Assembly: GCA_966211675.1 (NCBI GenBank)
Contig: CBIHPK010000003.1
Span: 1 to 64,000, forward strand
Origin: SCUS01 sp966211675
GTDB lineage: Bacteria > Myxococcota_A > Polyangia > Polyangiales > Ga0077539
Direction of reading: 5' to 3'
DNA: 64,000 bases
In this document: piece by piece, positions 46,025 to 55,669 of the stretch
How the letters are laid out: each line of letters starts with the position of its first letter
Position numbering within the stretch: position 1 is the first letter of the stretch
Position numbers and translations under genes: made by a program
Notes under the pieces: model-generated
Seen by the model: only the letters and a program-made list of their open reading frames with translations
Databases searched by the model: none
What the model was told of the DNA's origin: nothing

Positions 46025-47662
46025 CTACCGCTGCGCGGAGGCGGCGAGGCCGCTGGAGCGGGCGAGCGAGGCGAGCACCCGCACCAGGTCGCGAGGCTCG
46101 ACGGGCTTGGGCAGGTGCTCGTCGAAGCCCGCGCGCAGGGCCCGAGCGCGGTCTTCGGCGCGGGCGTAGGCGGTGAGCGCGACCGCGGGCACCCGGCCGC
46201 CGCGGTCGTGGGGCATCGCGCGCAGGTCGCGGATGAGCGAGTACCCGTCGCCGCCGGGCATCCCGATGTCCGAGATGATCAGGTCCGGCGCGTCCTTGGC
46301 GACCAGCTCGCGGGCCTCGGCGGCGCTCGCGGCGCTGATGACCTGCACGTGGCAGAGCTCGAGCATCGCCACCAGGAGGTTGCGGGTGTCGGGCTCGTCC
46401 TCGACGACCAGCACCCGCAGCCCGACCACCTCCGGCGGGCAGTCGAAGCCCAGCGAAGGGTGCGAGGGAGGCTCCACCGAGCGGTGCCCCAGCAGCGCCC
46501 CGTCCGGCACCGGGAGCCGCACGATGAACTCCGAGCCGCGGCCTTCGCCGTCGCTGTGCGCCTCGATGGTGCCGCCGTGAAGCTCGACGAGGTGCTTCAC
46601 GATGGCGAGCCCGAGGCCGAGGCCGCCCTGCGCGCGGGTGCTCGACCCGTCCGCCTGGCGGAAGCGGTCGAACATGTACGGCAGGAACTCCGGCGAGACG
46701 CCGCGGCCCGTGTCGCAGAAGCGCAGCTCGACGTGCGCCCCCACCCGGCGCGAGGTGACCTTCACCCGGCCGCCCCGAGGGGTGAACTTCACCGCGTTGG
46801 TGAGGAGGTTCCAGGCCACCTGCTGCAGCCTCGCCGCGTCGCCGAGCACGGGGCCGAGCGTCGGGTCGAGGTCGAGCTCCAGGGCCACCTCCTTGGCGTC
46901 CGCGGCCACGCGCACCGACTCCGCCGCCGGCTCGATGAACTGCCCGGGCAGCACCGCGCCCATCTCCAGCCGCAGCCGGCCCGACACGATCCGGCTCACG
47001 TCGAGCAGGTCCTCGACGAGCTGCACCTGCGCCCGCGCGTTGCGCTCGATGGTGGCGAGCGCCTGCCGCTGCTTCGTTTCGGAGAGCCGGCCCATGCGCA
47101 GCATCTCCGCCCAGCCCAGCATCGCCGTGAGGGGCGTGCGCAGCTCGTGGCTCACCGTCGCCAGGAACTCGTCCTTCAGGTGGCTCGCCGCCTCCGCCTC
47201 GCGCAGCAGCGCCTCGCGCTGCTCGATCAGGTCGCGCAGCTCGTACTGACGGCTGCGGGCGTTGAGCGCCGCCCTCATCGCGCTCACCAGCGTGCGGGCT
47301 CGCATGGGCCGCTCGACCAGCGACACGTTGCCCCGGTCGATGATCGCCCGGAGCCTCCCGCTGCTCGCCCGCCCGAGCGCCCCGGGGAAGGTGCACACCA
47401 CCAGCGGCAGGTCGGACCACGCGGGCTGCTGGCCGAGCGCGTCGAGCAGCGTGCGCACCCCCTCCTCGGTGAGGGCCTCCTCGGTGAACACCGCCGCCCC
47501 GGCGCCGCGCTGCATCGCGTCGACGAGGCACGCGACGTCCGTGCAGGTCTCCGCGTCGAGGCCCGCGTCGACGATCGCGCGCTGCATCAGCTTCGCGTCG
47601 ATTCCCACCGGGGCGAGCACGAGCACCCGCGTCGCCTCCCGGTCAGAACCCGCGGTCGGCAT
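46025..47662 (-). CDS. Hybrid histidine kinase with degenerate N-terminal receiver
   Basis: Soluble protein of 545 aa. Residues 12-130 have a receiver-like fold (TRVLVLAPVG, AAVFTEEAL), but the phosphoacceptor Asp position is not kept, so it is a pseudo-receiver. HisKA follows with His172 in VSHELRTP, HATPase_c (about 275-390, with GLGLGLAIVKHL) and a normal C-terminal receiver (about 415-535) with Asp in SDIGMPG. It shares kinase and receiver wording with the kinase at 5703-7796. Its start overlaps the end of the KaiC-like gene by 20 bp, implying co-translation and a functional link with that ATPase. Confidence 0.9.
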   Translation of the reverse strand: MPTAGSDREATRVLVLAPVGIDAKLMQRAIVDAGLDAETCTDVACLVDAMQRGAGAAVFTEEALTEEGVRTLLDALGQQPAWSDLPLVVCTFPGALGRASSGRLRAIIDRGNVSLVERPMRARTLVSAMRAALNARSRQYELRDLIEQREALLREAEAASHLKDEFLATVSHELRTPLTAMLGWAEMLRMGRLSETKQRQALATIERNARAQVQLVEDLLDVSRIVSGRLRLEMGAVLPGQFIEPAAESVRVAADAKEVALELDLDPTLGPVLGDAARLQQVAWNLLTNAVKFTPRGGRVKVTSRRVGAHVELRFCDTGRGVSPEFLPYMFDRFRQADGSSTRAQGGLGLGLAIVKHLVELHGGTIEAHSDGEGRGSEFIVRLPVPDGALLGHRSVEPPSHPSLGFDCPPEVVGLRVLVVEDEPDTRNLLVAMLELCHVQVISAASAAEARELVAKDAPDLIISDIGMPGGDGYSLIRDLRAMPHDRGGRVPAVALTAYARAEDRARALRAGFDEHLPKPVEPRDLVRVLASLARSSGLAASAQR

Positions 47663-49157
47663 CGTCGCTCCCCATCAGCGGGTCGCTGGCGCCCGTATAG
47701 GTTGGCACCCCCGTGAGCACGCCGTGGAAGGCCTTCATGGGCGGGCCCACCTCGAAGCCATTGGGCCCGACGGTGAACTCCCGGATCGTGCGCTCGTGGC
47801 TGCCGCTGCGCTTCTTCATCACCGCGAGCGCGTTGCGCACCCGGCCGCCGGACTCGAAGTAGCGCATCACGATCACCGCGTCGGCGATGTAGCTCGCGTC
47901 CACCGGCGTGGTCATCCCGCTGCCGAGGATGCCGTGCTGCGTGGCGATGAGGATGGTCATCACCCCTCGCTGGCTCAGGTACGAAAGCAGCTCGTGGAGC
48001 TGGATCACCAGGTACTCCTCCGCGGGCATGGATTTCAGGTAGCCGTTGAGGCTGTCGATCACCACGAGGCGAGCGTTTCGTTGCTCGACCGCGTCGCGCA
48101 CCCTGTGGATGAACTCCCCGGGGCTGAGCTCCGCCGGGTCGACCTGCTGGAGCATCACTTTCCCCGACTCGACGTGCTGGCGCAGTCCGACGCCGAGGGC
48201 CTCCGCCCGGAAGAGCAGGGTGCCGACGTTCTCGTCGAAGGTGAAGAGCGCGCCGGTCTCGCCCCGCTCCGCGGCCCTGGCGACGTACTGCGAGGCCAGC
48301 GCGGACTTGCCGACGCCGGTGGGCCCGAGGATGAGCGTGCTGGTGCCTCGGTCGAGGCCGCCTCCGACCAGGGCGTCGATGGCCGGCACGCCGCTGGTGA
48401 CGGGCTCCGGGGAGAAGGGCTTCCGGTGCTCCGCCGCGACCAGGCGGGGGAAGACCTTGAGCCCGCCCTTGAGGACGTTGAAGTCATGAAAGCCCGCGCG
48501 GAAGGTCGAGCCCCGCAGCTTGCCCACCCGCAGCCGGCGTCGGTCGGCGCCGTAGACGGGGGCCATCTGCTCCAGGGTGATGACCCCGTGGGCGAGGCTC
48601 TGGAGCTGCCCGTCGAAGTTCTCGCCGGTGAGGTCGTCGAGCATGATGACGGTGCACGCCCGGCCCGAGAAGTACTGCTTCAGGGTCAGCACCTGGCGGC
48701 GGTAGTTGAGCGCGTCCTGCGCCAGCATGCGGATGTCGGAGAGGGAGTCGAAGACCACCCTCGATGGCCCGATGCGGTCGACCTCCGCGAGGAGGGTCTT
48801 CATCACCTCGGAGAGCTCGACCTCCGCGGGGTAGAAGACGGTGTAGGGCTCGTTGGCCTCGCCGTCGTGGGTGCGCATCGCGGTCGCGTCGAGCTCGAAG
48901 AGGGTGACGCCGTCGAGGCTCCACCCGTGCGAGTGCGCCGTGGTGCGAAGCTCCGCCTCGGTCTCCGAGAGGGTGATGTAGAGCGCCACCTCCCCCCGCT
49001 CCGCCCCCGCCATCAGGAACTGCAGCGCCATCGTGGTCTTGCCGACACCGGGGTTGCCCTGGACCAGGTACACGCGGTCACACGGGAGTCCACCGCCGAG
49101 GATGTCATCGAGACCCTCGATGCCCGTGGAGGCGCGTTGCAGGGTGAACGACTTCAT
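47643..49157 (-). CDS. KaiC-like double-domain RecA-type ATPase
   Basis: Protein of 504 aa with two RecA/KaiC domains, close to the 519 aa of cyanobacterial KaiC. Walker A motifs are GNPGVGKTT (Lys40) and GPTGVGKSA (Lys284); Walker B-like RVVFDSLSD and LVVIDSLNGY follow in each half, with CxI-type ITLSETEAEL and TFDENVGTL. No kaiA or kaiB is nearby, so a clock role is not implied; KaiC homologues in other bacteria serve stress or signalling. The start ATG 49157 is fixed by AGGAGG seven bases upstream; the upstream in-frame codons lack support. The overlapping downstream kinase is the obvious partner. Confidence 0.92.
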   Translation of the reverse strand: MKSFTLQRASTGIEGLDDILGGGLPCDRVYLVQGNPGVGKTTMALQFLMAGAERGEVALYITLSETEAELRTTAHSHGWSLDGVTLFELDATAMRTHDGEANEPYTVFYPAEVELSEVMKTLLAEVDRIGPSRVVFDSLSDIRMLAQDALNYRRQVLTLKQYFSGRACTVIMLDDLTGENFDGQLQSLAHGVITLEQMAPVYGADRRRLRVGKLRGSTFRAGFHDFNVLKGGLKVFPRLVAAEHRKPFSPEPVTSGVPAIDALVGGGLDRGTSTLILGPTGVGKSALASQYVARAAERGETGALFTFDENVGTLLFRAEALGVGLRQHVESGKVMLQQVDPAELSPGEFIHRVRDAVEQRNARLVVIDSLNGYLKSMPAEEYLVIQLHELLSYLSQRGVMTILIATQHGILGSGMTTPVDASYIADAVIVMRYFESGGRVRNALAVMKKRSGSHERTIREFTVGPNGFEVGPPMKAFHGVLTGVPTYTGASDPLMGSDDADRGF

Positions 49158-49164
49158 CGGGGGG

Positions 49165-49170
49165 CCTCCT
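49165..49170 (-). promoter_or_regulatory. Strong Shine-Dalgarno of the KaiC-like gene
   Basis: AGGAGG on the minus strand, seven bases before ATG 49157, selects this start over in-frame codons about 57 bp upstream. Confidence 0.6.
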
Positions 49171-49276
49171 GCGATGGCGTACGGAACGACCGGCGCCATC
49201 GACTTCGTGGGTCTCAACGATCTGCCAGGGGTGATTGGGATCTTCGGGTCGCTACCGGATGCCGGGACGGAGGGAC

Positions 49277-49576
49277 CTACTTGTTCGCCCGCTGACGGGC
49301 CTTGCCCGCGAGCTCACGAGCCCGCCCCTCGACGGTCATCTGCTCGTTGTCGATCACCTGGCCCACGCGATTCTTGATCGCGCCGGTGACCTCCTCGATC
49401 TTGCCCTGCACGCGGCCCTCGGCCTTGGCCTCCTCCTGCCGGGCCTCGCCCTCGAGCTCCTTGGCGTGCCCCTCGGCCTCCATCTGCTCGTTGCCGATCA
49501 GGCTCCCCACGGCGCGCTTCACCTTGCCGCCGATCTCCTGGGCCACGCCTTCGCTACGCTTGCTCTCGGTGCTCAT
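49277..49576 (-). CDS. CsbD-like protein with two tandem domains
   Basis: Small hydrophilic protein of 99 aa made of two CsbD units: IGGKVKRAVGSLIGNEQMEAEG (first, residues 15-36 region) and TGAIKNRVGQVIDNEQMTVEG (second), each followed by a Lys/Glu/Ala helix (AKELEGEARQ, ARELAGKARQ). CsbD proteins are general-stress proteins of unknown mechanism, usually about 60-70 aa with a single unit, so this is a duplicated form. The start ATG 49576 has AGGGAGAG upstream. It is a single gene with a 215-bp upstream region. Confidence 0.88.
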   Translation of the reverse strand: MSTESKRSEGVAQEIGGKVKRAVGSLIGNEQMEAEGHAKELEGEARQEEAKAEGRVQGKIEEVTGAIKNRVGQVIDNEQMTVEGRARELAGKARQRANK

Positions 49577-49775
49577 CTGGACTCTCCCTGTGCTGCGTCG
49601 GACGACACCATCGCCGTCTGGCTGGGAGCTCTTTTTCAATCCCCATGCCGCGCTCGATCTCCTCGCAATTGGCCTTGTTTCAAGGTCATCGAGGCTTTGC
49701 GGGCGCCCTCCCCCGAGGCGCCTCGCCACACCCCCTGCGCCCTGTGGCGGGCTTGCGTAGCCGCAATGATCACCC

Positions 49776-49790
49776 CCCCCTCGTCGGGGG
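49776..49790 (-). terminator. Putative terminator hairpin after fumC
   Basis: CCCCC-TCGTC-GGGGG (49776-49790, plus-strand reading) is a GC-only 5-bp stem with a 5-nt loop, extended by more C on one side. It starts 1 nt after the fumC stop. No T-run follows. Confidence 0.4.
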
Positions 49791-49791
49791 T

Positions 49792-51198
<1,407 letters not shown>

Positions 51199-51286
51199 CG
51201 CAGGAGCATGGAGCCCATCGCCCCCTGCGCGGAAGCTGCTCCCGGCCGTCGACGCGACCGCGCGTTCGTGTTCCGCTCCCGGGCCG

Positions 51287-52060
51287 ATGCGCTCTCCCTA
51301 CGCCCTGCTGCTCTCGCTCTCGCTCGCGGCCTGCTCCTCCTCGTCGCAGTCGACCTCTCCCCCCGTCGACGCTTCGTCCGCGCAGGACCTCGGCGCCCCG
51401 GTGGACGCGACCGTCGCCCTCCCCGACCGCCCCGTGGTCGACGCTCCCGTTGCGCCGGACCGCGGCGTGGTCGTGGACGTCCCTCCCCTCGACTACCGCG
51501 AGCTGCCCCCGCTCTCGCCGATGCCCATCCGCCGCTTCGCCGCCGCGCCCGAGGCCGCGCTCATGCCGGGCTACGACTACCGGGCGCTGGTCGTGACCGA
51601 CGTCGGCACCCTCACCATCGACCTCTTCGAGGAGGCCACGCCCGTGACGGTGAACTCCTTCGTCTGGCTGGCGCGCAACCACTTCTTCGACGGCATCGCG
51701 TTCCATCGGGTGATCGAGGGCTTCGTCGCGCAGGGCGGAGACCCCAACACCGTCGACGGAGGCCGCGCCACCTGGGGCCGCGGAGGACCGGGCTACAACT
51801 TCGGCCTGGAGGTCACCGACGAGCTCCACTTCGACGCGCCCGGCGTGCTCGGCATGGCGCGAGGGACCTCGCCCAACAGCAACGGCTCGCAGTTCTACCT
51901 GACGCTCGCCCCGACCCCCAACCTCGACGGCCAGTACACCGTCTTCGGTCGAGTGCTCGGCGTCGCGGACCTCGACGTCCTCGACCACATCGCCCGCGGC
52001 GAGCCGCCAGAGACGCCCACGCGCATCACGTCGGTGACGATCCTCGCCGGCGCGCGCTGA
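51287..52060 (+). CDS. Tethered cyclophilin-type peptidyl-prolyl isomerase lipoprotein
   Basis: Predicted surface or periplasmic lipoprotein of 257 aa. The signal peptide ends SLAAC (Cys16), followed by a Ser/Asp/Val tether to about 80. The rest is a cyclophilin domain: TLTIDLFEEATPVTVNSF, FHRVIEGFVAQGGDP with the catalytic Arg, GSQFYLTL and YTVFGRV. It probably catalyses prolyl isomerisation in exported proteins. ATG 51287 gives a clean signal peptide. The last 35 bp overlap the 3' end of the convergent BrkB gene. Confidence 0.9.
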   Translation: MRSPYALLLSLSLAACSSSSQSTSPPVDASSAQDLGAPVDATVALPDRPVVDAPVAPDRGVVVDVPPLDYRELPPLSPMPIRRFAAAPEAALMPGYDYRALVVTDVGTLTIDLFEEATPVTVNSFVWLARNHFFDGIAFHRVIEGFVAQGGDPNTVDGGRATWGRGGPGYNFGLEVTDELHFDAPGVLGMARGTSPNSNGSQFYLTLAPTPNLDGQYTVFGRVLGVADLDVLDHIARGEPPETPTRITSVTILAGAR

Positions 52061-53078
52061 CCCAGTCCAGGTCGGGCCCGACCTTCGACCCGCCAGGGGG
52101 CTTCTCCCCTTGCGCCCGCTCGGTCTCGGCGTCCTGGCCGGGGTGCGTCTCGCGAGCGATCTCCGGCGCGCCCTCCTGACGCTTGGCGGTCTCGGGCATG
52201 TTGGTGACGTGCGTGTCGATCTGCTCCTTCTCCTCGACCGGCATCAGGATCTTGTTGATCTCCGCGCCCATGATCAGCGCCAGCGCCGAGACCCACATCC
52301 AGAGCAGCAGCACCACCACGCCGCCGAGGGCCCCGTAGGTCGCCTCGTAGCTGCCGAAGTGCTGGGCGTACTGGCTGAAGCCCCACGAGGCGATCACCCA
52401 GAGGATCACCCCCACGATCGACCCCGGAGACACCAGCTGGAAGTGCGGCTTCACGTTGGGCAGCACCTGGTAGAGCAGCGCCCAGGTGGCCATCATGATC
52501 GCCCCCGCGATGGGGAAGCGCACCCACGAGAGCACCTCCCCGAGCGTGCCGCCGACCCAGTGCGCCAGCGCGGGCACCGCGAGCGCCACGAGGGAGGCCA
52601 CGAGGGCGACGAGCCCGACTCCGAGGGTGGTCGCCAGCGCCAGCAGCCGGCGCCTCCAGAAGGGGCGCGTCTCGACGACGTCGTAGGCGTGATTGAGCGC
52701 GGGGATGAGCGACGCGACGCCCGCGGAGGCCGACCAGAGCGCGCCGATGAAGCCCAGGGTGAGCACCCCGGTGGCGGGCTGGGTCTTGAGCGCCGTGAGC
52801 CGGGTGGAGACGATGGCCGTCACCTCGCGCGGCATCACCAGCGAGATCTGGTGCACCACGTCGTCGATGGTCTCCCAGCTCACGATCTTGCTCAGCACCC
52901 CCACCACGAAGAGCAGGAAGGGGAAGAGCGAGAGCACGCAGTAGAAGGTCACCGTCGCCGCGACGTCGTCGACGGCGTCGTGGTCCAGCTCCTTGAAGAG
53001 CCGGGAGAAGAACACCTTCCAGGGCATGTCCCGCCCCGGCACCAGGAGCCGCGTTCGGCCGAGGGCCCGCCGCGTCAC
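52026..53078 (-). CDS. YihY/BrkB family inner-membrane protein
   Basis: Polytopic protein of 350 aa in the YihY/BrkB (UPF0761, formerly RNase BN) family, whose transport or other role is unsettled. About six hydrophobic segments are seen, starting with TVTFYCVLSLFPFLLFVVGVL; family motifs are LWSASAGVASLIPALNHAYDV, GAIMMATWALLYQVLPN and WVIASWGFSQYAQHFGSYEATYG, followed by GAEINKIL. A 60-residue charged C-terminal tail follows. The GTG 53078 start is supported by GGAGG seven bases upstream; ATG 53027 is an alternative. Confidence 0.9.
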   Translation of the reverse strand: MTRRALGRTRLLVPGRDMPWKVFFSRLFKELDHDAVDDVAATVTFYCVLSLFPFLLFVVGVLSKIVSWETIDDVVHQISLVMPREVTAIVSTRLTALKTQPATGVLTLGFIGALWSASAGVASLIPALNHAYDVVETRPFWRRRLLALATTLGVGLVALVASLVALAVPALAHWVGGTLGEVLSWVRFPIAGAIMMATWALLYQVLPNVKPHFQLVSPGSIVGVILWVIASWGFSQYAQHFGSYEATYGALGGVVVLLLWMWVSALALIMGAEINKILMPVEEKEQIDTHVTNMPETAKRQEGAPEIARETHPGQDAETERAQGEKPPGGSKVGPDLDWVSARRRGSSPT

Positions 53079-53105
53079 TCGCCCCCTCCCGCGATGCGCC
53101 GTCGC

Positions 53106-53327
53106 TCAGGCCGCACGTCCGCCTCGGGTGGCCGCGGTCTGCCACTGGCCGCTGCGTGCTCGGACGCCGCTGCCTGGACGCTCCATCGGTGGCGGATCCA
53201 GAGGCTCTCGCAGCACGTCACAGACCGTGATCGCGACCTCTCCTCCCTCCTCCGCGGTGGTGTTCACCTGGCGAAGCAGCGTGGCGGTTCGTTCGTGGGC
53301 CAGCTTCATGACGTCCAGGATGTCCAT
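53106..53327 (-). CDS. Small protein, possibly a truncated hemerythrin-like domain
   Basis: Short ORF encoding 73 aa, 27 bp upstream of the BrkB gene on the same strand. The first 40 residues (DILDVMKLAHERTATLLRQV) resemble the opening helix of HHE hemerythrin-like proteins, with an Asp and a His, but the remaining iron ligands and helices are missing. The tail is Pro/Arg-rich. A GGGAGA lies about 12 nt before the ATG. It may be a degraded gene, a small helix-forming protein, or not translated at all. Confidence 0.4.
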   Translation of the reverse strand: MDILDVMKLAHERTATLLRQVNTTAEEGGEVAITVCDVLREPLDPPPMERPGSGVRARSGQWQTAATRGGRAA

Positions 53328-53689
53328 TGGGAACCGTCTCCCTTCTGCGCCGCCCCCTTCCGGGGCGTCGAAATGGATTGGTGTTGGTTTCCCCAGAGCG
53401 ATCCATCACCCGCATGGTGATGAAGCACGGATTGGCCATACGGGGAGAGCAGTCCGCGTGCCAGTAGCGCTCCGTTCGCCGAGACGTGGCCTCGCGCGCC
53501 GCGATCGCCCCAAAGGGACCTCCACGCATCGCAGGTCGGCGCCGCCACACTGTGGCAGCGGCGCTCATGGGTGCGCGTAGGAGACAAGGAAGCACCATCG
53601 CGTGCGCCCTTGGCGAGGGCGGCGCATCGGCGGTAGACACCCGCGGCGACCCCCTCGTCCCCACACTCCCCGAAGAGAGAGAGAGCCCC
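53328..53689. other. 362-bp intergenic region with two inverted repeats
   Basis: No convincing gene is seen here. It separates divergent genes. CATCACC-CGCAT-GGTGATG (53404-53422) is a perfect 7-bp inverted repeat. At 53538-53564 GCCACA-C-TGTGGC forms a near-perfect palindrome that, with its flanks GCGCCG and CGGCGC, could make a stem of 11 bp or more. Either may be an operator or RNA hairpin. The GA-rich run at 53673-53685 just before the next ATG may act as ribosome site. Confidence 0.5.
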
Positions 53690-54115
53690 ATGAAGGTCCA
53701 GTGCTCCGTGCTGCTGTTGTTGGTGCTCTCGTCGGGCTGTGCGTCGCGGGGCGGATACGCCGAGCCGGGGCCCGCGTCGGCCTCGGCCAACCCGCCGTCG
53801 CCGCCGAGCGTGCAGTCGGGCCAGCCCCTCCAGCCCTCCCCGGCGACCGGGCGCCAGTCGGAGATCCCTCCCACGGTGGGCCTGCTGGGCAACAACATCC
53901 CGGCCAACGAACCGAACCCGCAGCCCTCGTGCAGCACCGACGCCGACTGCGTCCCCGCGGCGTGCTGCCACCCCGAGGCCTGCACCGCGAGAGCGAGCGC
54001 CCCCCGCTGCTCCGGCGTGATGTGCACCGAGCAGTGCGCCCCCGGGACCCTCGACTGCGGCCAGGCCCGCTGCGTCTGCCTGGGCGGCCGCTGCGGGGTC
54101 CAGCGCCGCGGCTGA
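53690..54115 (+). CDS. Small Cys-rich lipoprotein
   Basis: Predicted lipoprotein of 141 aa. The leader ends LSSGC (Cys17), followed by a Pro/Ser-rich spacer (ASASANPPSPPS) to about 75. The C-terminal 65 residues hold some twelve Cys in patterns such as STDADCVPAACCHPEAC and CTEQCAPGTLDC, suggesting a compact disulfide-bonded knob. Comparable CVPAxCCHP proteins recur in myxobacteria without known function. Unlike the other lipoproteins here its tether lacks the Asp-rich repeats. The ATG 53690 is preceded by GAGAGAGAGAG. Confidence 0.75.
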   Translation: MKVQCSVLLLLVLSSGCASRGGYAEPGPASASANPPSPPSVQSGQPLQPSPATGRQSEIPPTVGLLGNNIPANEPNPQPSCSTDADCVPAACCHPEACTARASAPRCSGVMCTEQCAPGTLDCGQARCVCLGGRCGVQRRG

Positions 54116-54178
54116 TCGCCCGCCGCGCGCCACGATGACGCTTGACGACGTCGTCGGCGGTGGTCTCCCATCGCCTCG

Positions 54179-55669
54179 ATGGCGCCCCCGCCCGAAGCGG
54201 GCGCAGACCGCGCGTGGCGTGGGCTCGCGCTCTCCGTCACCGCCCTCGCCCACGGCGCGGCCCTGGGCGGGCGGCTGCTCGACGGCGACCGGCTGCTCCT
54301 CGTCCGCAACCCGAGCCTCCACTCCTTCGCGGGCCTGTCCCCGCTGCTCTCCGAGGGGCGGGTGCTCCTGCGCGGCGCCGGGCTCCCGGTGCGCGACCAC
54401 GCCCCCCTCGGGGCGCTCTCGACCTGGCTCTCCTGGCAGTGGTTTCGCGCCGCCCCGATGGTGCAGCACGCGATCGGACCCGCCCTGCTCCTCGCCCTCG
54501 TCGCCTCGCTCTTCGCCCTGCTCCGCGCCCGCCGGGTGTCCGCCCCCCTCGCCGCCGCCGCCTCGCTCGCGCTCTCGCTCCACCCCTGCGCCGCGGACCT
54601 GAGCGCTCCCCTCGCCGGCCGCGATGCGCTCCTCGCCCTCACTGTGGCGATCTTCGCCGCCCGCCGCGCTGACGGAGCCACCGCCCGCGCGGGCATCGCC
54701 TGGAGCGCCGCGGCCTCCCTCGCCTCGGGCCTCCTCTGCCCCGGCCACGGGCTCTTCGGCCTGCTCCCGGCGTGCTTCGTCCGAGCCCGCAGCGAGCGCC
54801 TCGTCGCCCTCGCCGCGGCCTCGCTCTCGACCCTCGTCGCGCTCGCGATCACCCGAGGCTCCGCTCCGTGGCTCCCCCCGACGGGAGCGCTCGGAGCCGG
54901 GGTCACCGCGAGCCTCCTCGCCTGGATCCCCTCCCCCTCGCCCTTCGTCGCCGCCACCGCGAGCTCCGTCTCCAGCGCCGCGTGGATCCTCCCGCTGCTC
55001 CTCGCCGCCCTCTCGCTCTCGCTCTCCTCCCGCACGGACGAGCCCGACGACGCCGCGCTGCTCCGCGCCGGGGCCGCGGCGCTGCTCGCCTCGACGCTCG
55101 CCTCGGCGCTCTCGGGCGCCTCGCTCCTCGCCGTGGGCCTCGGCGCCCTCGGGCTGCACCTCGGGCTCGTGCTCTCGCTCACCGCGCTGCTGCGCGCTCG
55201 GGGCGAGGCGATCGGGCGATCGCTCCGACCGTGGGTGCTCCTCGGCTTCGCGCTCCCGGCGGCGCTCACCGCGCACCGCGTGCGGGGCTGGACCGACGAC
55301 GCCACCGTGCTCCGCGCGATCGCCCGGCGCGACCCCTCGGACCCGGAGTCCTCGCTCGCCCTCGCTCGCCTCGAGCTGCGCCGGCATCGACTCACCGCCG
55401 CCGCTCCGTGGTGCCTCCGCTACGCGCTCTCTCAGCCGGACACCGGGCGCGCCGACGGCTGCCTCGGCGCCATGGCCGCGGCGAGGGGCGACCGGCGCGC
55501 TTCGGTGATGCTGCTCCGCCGCTGGGCCGCCGGGCTCGACGACCGACGGGCGCTGCGCGCGGCCTCGCTGGAGCTGTCCGCCGCGATGCCCGACCCTCGC
55601 TTCGGCGAGGCCTTCCGCGAGGCCACCGGGTACTCGCTCCCGCAGCCCCGACCGGGGGAGACGCCGTGA
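54179..55669 (+). CDS. TMTC-like polytopic membrane protein with TPR-like C-terminus
   Basis: Integral membrane protein of 496 aa with roughly ten hydrophobic segments up to residue 375. The start (LLDGDRLLLVRNPSLHSF) and LHPCAADLSAPLAGRDALLAL follow the plan of TMTC/PMT-like (DUF1736) O-mannosyltransferases, where an acidic pair follows the first helix and a GRxDLL motif comes later. The last 110 residues are helical with TPR-like spacing (DPESSLALARLELRRHRL). Glycosyl transfer is an inference from this plan. TTGACG at 54142-54147 may be its -35. The GTGA overlap with the next gene indicates an operon. Confidence 0.65.
   Translation: MAPPPEAGADRAWRGLALSVTALAHGAALGGRLLDGDRLLLVRNPSLHSFAGLSPLLSEGRVLLRGAGLPVRDHAPLGALSTWLSWQWFRAAPMVQHAIGPALLLALVASLFALLRARRVSAPLAAAASLALSLHPCAADLSAPLAGRDALLALTVAIFAARRADGATARAGIAWSAAASLASGLLCPGHGLFGLLPACFVRARSERLVALAAASLSTLVALAITRGSAPWLPPTGALGAGVTASLLAWIPSPSPFVAATASSVSSAAWILPLLLAALSLSLSSRTDEPDDAALLRAGAAALLASTLASALSGASLLAVGLGALGLHLGLVLSLTALLRARGEAIGRSLRPWVLLGFALPAALTAHRVRGWTDDATVLRAIARRDPSDPESSLALARLELRRHRLTAAAPWCLRYALSQPDTGRADGCLGAMAAARGDRRASVMLLRRWAAGLDDRRALRAASLELSAAMPDPRFGEAFREATGYSLPQPRPGETP

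Noticed and set aside
47643..49157. Circadian clock operon (kaiABC)
   Set aside because: Only a KaiC-like ATPase is present; no kaiA or kaiB and many KaiC homologues have other roles.
53106..53327. Functional hemerythrin
   Set aside because: Only the first helix is similar; the remaining His/Glu ligands are missing, so I list it only as a small uncertain gene.
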